A stretch of DNA of 49,536 bases, taken from assembly GCA_905182485.1 (NCBI GenBank), contig CAJJBO010000032.1:1-49536 (forward strand), given 5' to 3'. The position numbers were made by a program, and so were the translations under genes. The DNA comes from an uncultured Luminiphilus sp. Its GTDB lineage: Bacteria > Pseudomonadota > Gammaproteobacteria > Pseudomonadales > Halieaceae. The first letter of the stretch is position 1; every line of letters begins with the position of its first letter. Shown piece after piece: positions 46,854 to 49,536 of the stretch. Under the pieces are notes generated by a model. It did no database searches. It had not been told where the DNA came from and saw nothing but the letters and a program-made list of their open reading frames with translations.

Positions 46854-48151
46854 ATGTCTCACTTCCCCCCCACCGTTGCCGCCGCCGTCGTCATTGCCAA
46901 TATGATTGGCACCGGCGTCTTTACGAGCCTGGGCTTCCAGTTAATGGATATTCAATCAGCCCCTGTGCTCATGATGCTGTGGGTCGTTGGGGGATTATCG
47001 GCGCTTTGTGGCGCCTTGAGCTATGCGGAGCTGGGGGCCGCGCTCCCAAAGTCGGGCGGCGAATATCATTTTCTGACCGAAATCTACCACCCCTGTGCCG
47101 GCTTTATCTCTGGGTGGGTCTCTGCCACGGTCGGCTTTGCCGCCCCGACCGCGCTCGCTGCGTTGACACTGGGTAGCTATTTAGCCGCCAGCGGTTTATC
47201 CGTGAATCCAACATGGGTTGCCACTGTCGCCATCGTGTTGCTGACCACGGCTCATTGCACCAGTCACCGCCGCAGTGGCGGGACACAAACCGCTTTTACG
47301 CTGCTAAAACTCATATTGATCCTTGGGTTCTCGGCAGCCGCGCTGCTGCTCGGGTCCACGGAGCATCAAGCAGACTTCATGTGGACAAGCGACTCTGGAG
47401 CATTGTTGGGCAGTGGGGCATTTGCTGTCTCACTGATCTACGTGAACTACGCTTACTCTGGCTGGAATGCGGCGACCTACATCAGTGGCGAGCTGGCATC
47501 ACCGCAAAAGAGTCTGCCCTGGGTTCTCGGTATCAGCACCACAGTGGTGGCGGTGCTTTACTGCTTGCTGAACTATGTCTTTTTGTCGGTTGCACCGATG
47601 GAGGCAATGATCGGCAAAGTCGAAATTGGTGTTATTGCGGCCGAATTTGCCTTCGGTTCAACACTAGGAACCTTCATCTTCCCGCGCTCGCTTTGCTCCT
47701 CATCTCAACCATTAGCGCGATGATCTTGGCTGGGCCTCGGGTTTTACAACGCATCGGCCAAGACTATCCGCGATTTGCCCCACTTGCGCGACAAAACCGG
47801 GACGGCATTCCTGTGACAGCCATCCTGTTTCAGTCAGCTACTTCCTTATTGTTTCTCTGGACCGCTTCTTTCGAGCAGATTCTCATCTTCTCTGGCGCCA
47901 CCATGGCGCTCAATACCTTCGCCACCGTACTCGGACTCTTTGTACTCCGATGGCGACAGCCCGGCTTGCGCCGGCCATTTCGCGTCTCCTTTTATCCGAT
48001 CACACCGCTTATTTTTCTCGGCATCACGGGTTGGACCCTCATCTATATCGTGCTTCAGCGGCCGGTAGAGGCCCTCATCACCTTGGCGATTCTGGCGAGT
48101 GGCGGGCTGGTTTATCTCTTGCTGCGCGCTTCCAAAGGGGAAGAAGCCTAA
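46854..48151 (+). CDS. APC family amino acid permease, frameshifted
   Basis: An amino acid-polyamine-organocation transporter of about 432 aa. Helix 1 carries the substrate-binding IANMIGTGVFTSLGF glycine motif, followed by LSALCGALSYAELGAALPKSGG and GFISGWVSATVGFAAPTALA. The frame breaks near 47685 (STLGTFI, then LPALALLLISTISAMILAGP one frame over) and ends with LRASKGEEA. Upstream of the chosen ATG 46854 there is no ribosome site. A better one (GAGGGA) precedes ATG 46808, a 13-codon frame that stops just before, so the start may also be affected by an indel. The substrate is an amino acid or polyamine. Confidence 0.85.
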
Positions 48152-48280
48152 CCCACGCTGGCCAAGCAGGCGTTGCATAATTGTGACGGTGGACTGCTTA
48201 AGTGTTGCTTTACCTCTTACCAAGACCTCGCTTATTTTTCTGTGGATCGCGTGCTGATACTCGGCTATCACCAAGTCACA

Positions 48281-48310
48281 ATTGAAAATGATTCTCATTT
48301 TCAATATCAT
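48281..48310 (+). promoter_or_regulatory. Fur box inside a sigma-70 promoter
   Basis: An 11-3-11 perfect inverted repeat at 48281-48305 contains GAAAATGATTCTCATTTTC (48284-48302), which matches 15 of 19 positions of the E. coli Fur consensus. It overlaps TTGAAA (-35, 48282-48287), a 17-bp spacer and TATCAT (-10, 48305-48310). Binding here would block RNA polymerase. The secreted-protein gene begins 43 bp downstream of the -10. Confidence 0.8.
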
Positions 48311-48352
48311 GACGCGGGAGAACTTCTATAAAACGATAAAAAGGAACTCTAT

Positions 48353-49135
48353 ATGCAGTGCTTAAAATCAGCTTGGCGAGTCATGATGATTTTACCGATC
48401 TTAACCTCCTCCTTTGTGCTGGCCGATGATCACATGCTAAACGGTATGAACGTGCAGCAGCCGTTTAACCTGCAGGCAAACTTATGCAAGCTCAATCCCG
48501 GCGTTAGCCTTGACGATTACCACGCAATGGTCGAGGACTATCTCGCATGGGCTGAAAAAAACGACGTGGACCCCGTTTTTGTTCGTCAATTCCCACTCTT
48601 TGCGCACCAGACTCTGGCGCGCCCCTGGCCCTACGATTTTGTCGAATTTTTAGCCAGCGACTACGAGCGCTGGGGGAAATCCTGGGACCTGTGGCTCACT
48701 TCAAAATCGGGGATGGCACTGAACGAACGCTGGCAATCCCTGGCAGTCTGCGATGTGAAGCAAGCGCATGCTCAAGTGCTTTACGCCAACCGAGAAGCAC
48801 TTGAAAGCGATGACGATCGCTACGTCACCTGGAATTGGTGCACGCCTAAAGTTGGTTGGGAGCAGCTAGAGCAAAAACATAATGAATATGTTGCTGATAT
48901 CAAGAGAGATTCAGCTGGGATGATTGGCTGGGCATTAATGTTTCCGCATACGGGAGGCGCAGACTCACCGGGCGAATTTGCACACTTGGCAATCTACCCT
49001 GACATCGAGTCATTCATGAAACGAAGAAAGATGGAGGCAAACGGTGGTTGGAGAGGTCTGCGAGAGTACTATCAAACATATGCAGACTGTGGCGGAGAGC
49101 AGCTAATGAGCGAAGCGGTGATGCTGAGACCCTGA
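48353..49135 (+). CDS. Secreted two-domain Cys-bounded protein, probably Fur-controlled
   Basis: A 260-residue exported protein of unknown function; its signal peptide ends near SSFVLADD. AAGGA lies seven bases before the ATG at 48353. The mature part looks like two copies of the domain seen in the 38062 and 49210 proteins. The first runs from NLCKLNPGVSLDDYHAMV to LAVCDVKQAHAQVLYAN, the second from WNWCTPKVGWEQLEQKHNEY to TYADCGGEQLMSEAV. Each has a Cys at its start, a Cys near its end, an aromatic centre and a helix. This repeat structure is my own reading. A Fur box sits in its promoter, so expression should rise when iron is scarce. The 49210 gene follows 74 bp later. Confidence 0.8.
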   Translation: MQCLKSAWRVMMILPILTSSFVLADDHMLNGMNVQQPFNLQANLCKLNPGVSLDDYHAMVEDYLAWAEKNDVDPVFVRQFPLFAHQTLARPWPYDFVEFLASDYERWGKSWDLWLTSKSGMALNERWQSLAVCDVKQAHAQVLYANREALESDDDRYVTWNWCTPKVGWEQLEQKHNEYVADIKRDSAGMIGWALMFPHTGGADSPGEFAHLAIYPDIESFMKRRKMEANGGWRGLREYYQTYADCGGEQLMSEAVMLRP

Positions 49136-49209
49136 CGCAGGGCCACTATAAGGACAAACCAGCCGTCTCCGTGCGGCATTGAGTCACAATCTCACTAGGA
49201 GAAAAAATC

Positions 49210-49536
49210 ATGAGATCTCACGCTTTAATTGGCGCTATTTGCTTAGCAGCGGTACCACTGGGATTCGCCGATAGCCATACTAACGATCCGCTCGAGTGGA
49301 GCAGAGGTGCTCCTCTCGAAATCTACGGTTGCAAATTCAAAGAGGGCATCAAAGGCTATGAGCAGTCGCAAAAATTTGTTGATAGTTGGAACGAATGGGC
49401 CGACGCAAATGACGCGTTCGGCTCTCATGTAGCGCAACTGATGTGGACGGAGTTTTCCGACGGTGATTACCCGTCTGATTTCACCTGGATGGGCTATTGG
49501 GACGGCTATCCTGAGGCAGGTAAAGACATGGATATC
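49210..49536 (+). CDS. Secreted Cys-bounded family protein, partial at window end
   Basis: The gene runs off the right edge; 109 codons are visible. AGGAG lies upstream of ATG 49210. The signal peptide is SHALIGAICLAAVPLGFADS. The mature sequence has LEIYGCKFKEGIKGYEQSQK, then VDSWNEWADAND and FTWMGYWDGYPEAGKDMD. The Cys, the Trp-rich helix and the aromatic YWDGYPE resemble the 38062 protein (GSFGDFGEWWGAYPG) and the halves of the 48353 protein. It probably shares the Fur-controlled transcript of 48353. Function unknown. Confidence 0.78.
   Translation, partial: MRSHALIGAICLAAVPLGFADSHTNDPLEWSRGAPLEIYGCKFKEGIKGYEQSQKFVDSWNEWADANDAFGSHVAQLMWTEFSDGDYPSDFTWMGYWDGYPEAGKDMDI

Overview
The window reads as chromosomal DNA of a marine-type gammaproteobacterium. 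The support is the long-form PurC, the ribosome modulation factor (Rmf), the pepN / DUF2797 / DUF1315 block, cytochrome c', a TonB-dependent receptor and the TsaB/UppP/ApeB/TrpS order. An OM60/NOR5 (Halieaceae)-like origin is my guess and cannot be shown from this sequence alone. I see no rRNA, tRNA, insertion sequence, integrase, phage module or CRISPR array.

Layout. 1-2054 (minus): PhzF-like protein and an omega-amino acid transaminase, both broken. 2175-4861: cytochrome c' facing a cytochrome b561 and a secreted M20 amidohydrolase. 5025-7150: an unknown protein, a DUF442 sulfurtransferase/phosphatase-like protein and purC. 7251-9338: TonB receptor. 9382-13193 (minus): trpS, apeB, uppP and tsaB, packed head to tail. 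13243-15229: mobA, a DUF3429 membrane protein, an obscure stretch with a strong terminator, and rmf. 15339-22121 (plus): a complete Bat/MoxR operon (MoxR ATPase, DUF58, DUF4381, two VWA proteins, BatD). 22317-30676 (minus): molybdopterin oxidoreductase, lipA, nadK, rhomboid, DUF1315, DUF2797 and pepN in one tight unit. 30761-33672: short tandem repeats, a crotonase and an asparagine synthetase. 33837-37878 (plus): a glycosyltransferase, then a three-gene set of NTF2-like protein, SDR and Tat-exported flavoprotein. 38062-43917 (plus): a small secreted protein, then an amidinotransferase followed 33 bp later by a Pls/PosA-type membrane NRPS. 44003-49536: DUF418 protein, AzlCD, an APC permease, and two secreted proteins behind a promoter that carries a near-consensus Fur box.

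The two most interesting systems are (i) the amidinotransferase plus epsilon-poly-lysine-synthetase-like NRPS pair at 38551-43917, a candidate route to a guanidinylated amino-acid product or polycation, and (ii) a family of small secreted cysteine-bounded proteins. The second has three members here (38062, 48353, 49210). One is a two-domain version, and that copy appears iron-regulated.

Quality warning. At least twelve ordinary genes, including lipA, pepN, batA and asnB, carry frameshifts or in-frame stops while the protein signal continues cleanly in another frame. Several sit at homopolymers. This pattern fits indel errors in the assembly better than real gene decay. Such genes are given full-length spans with the break points stated.
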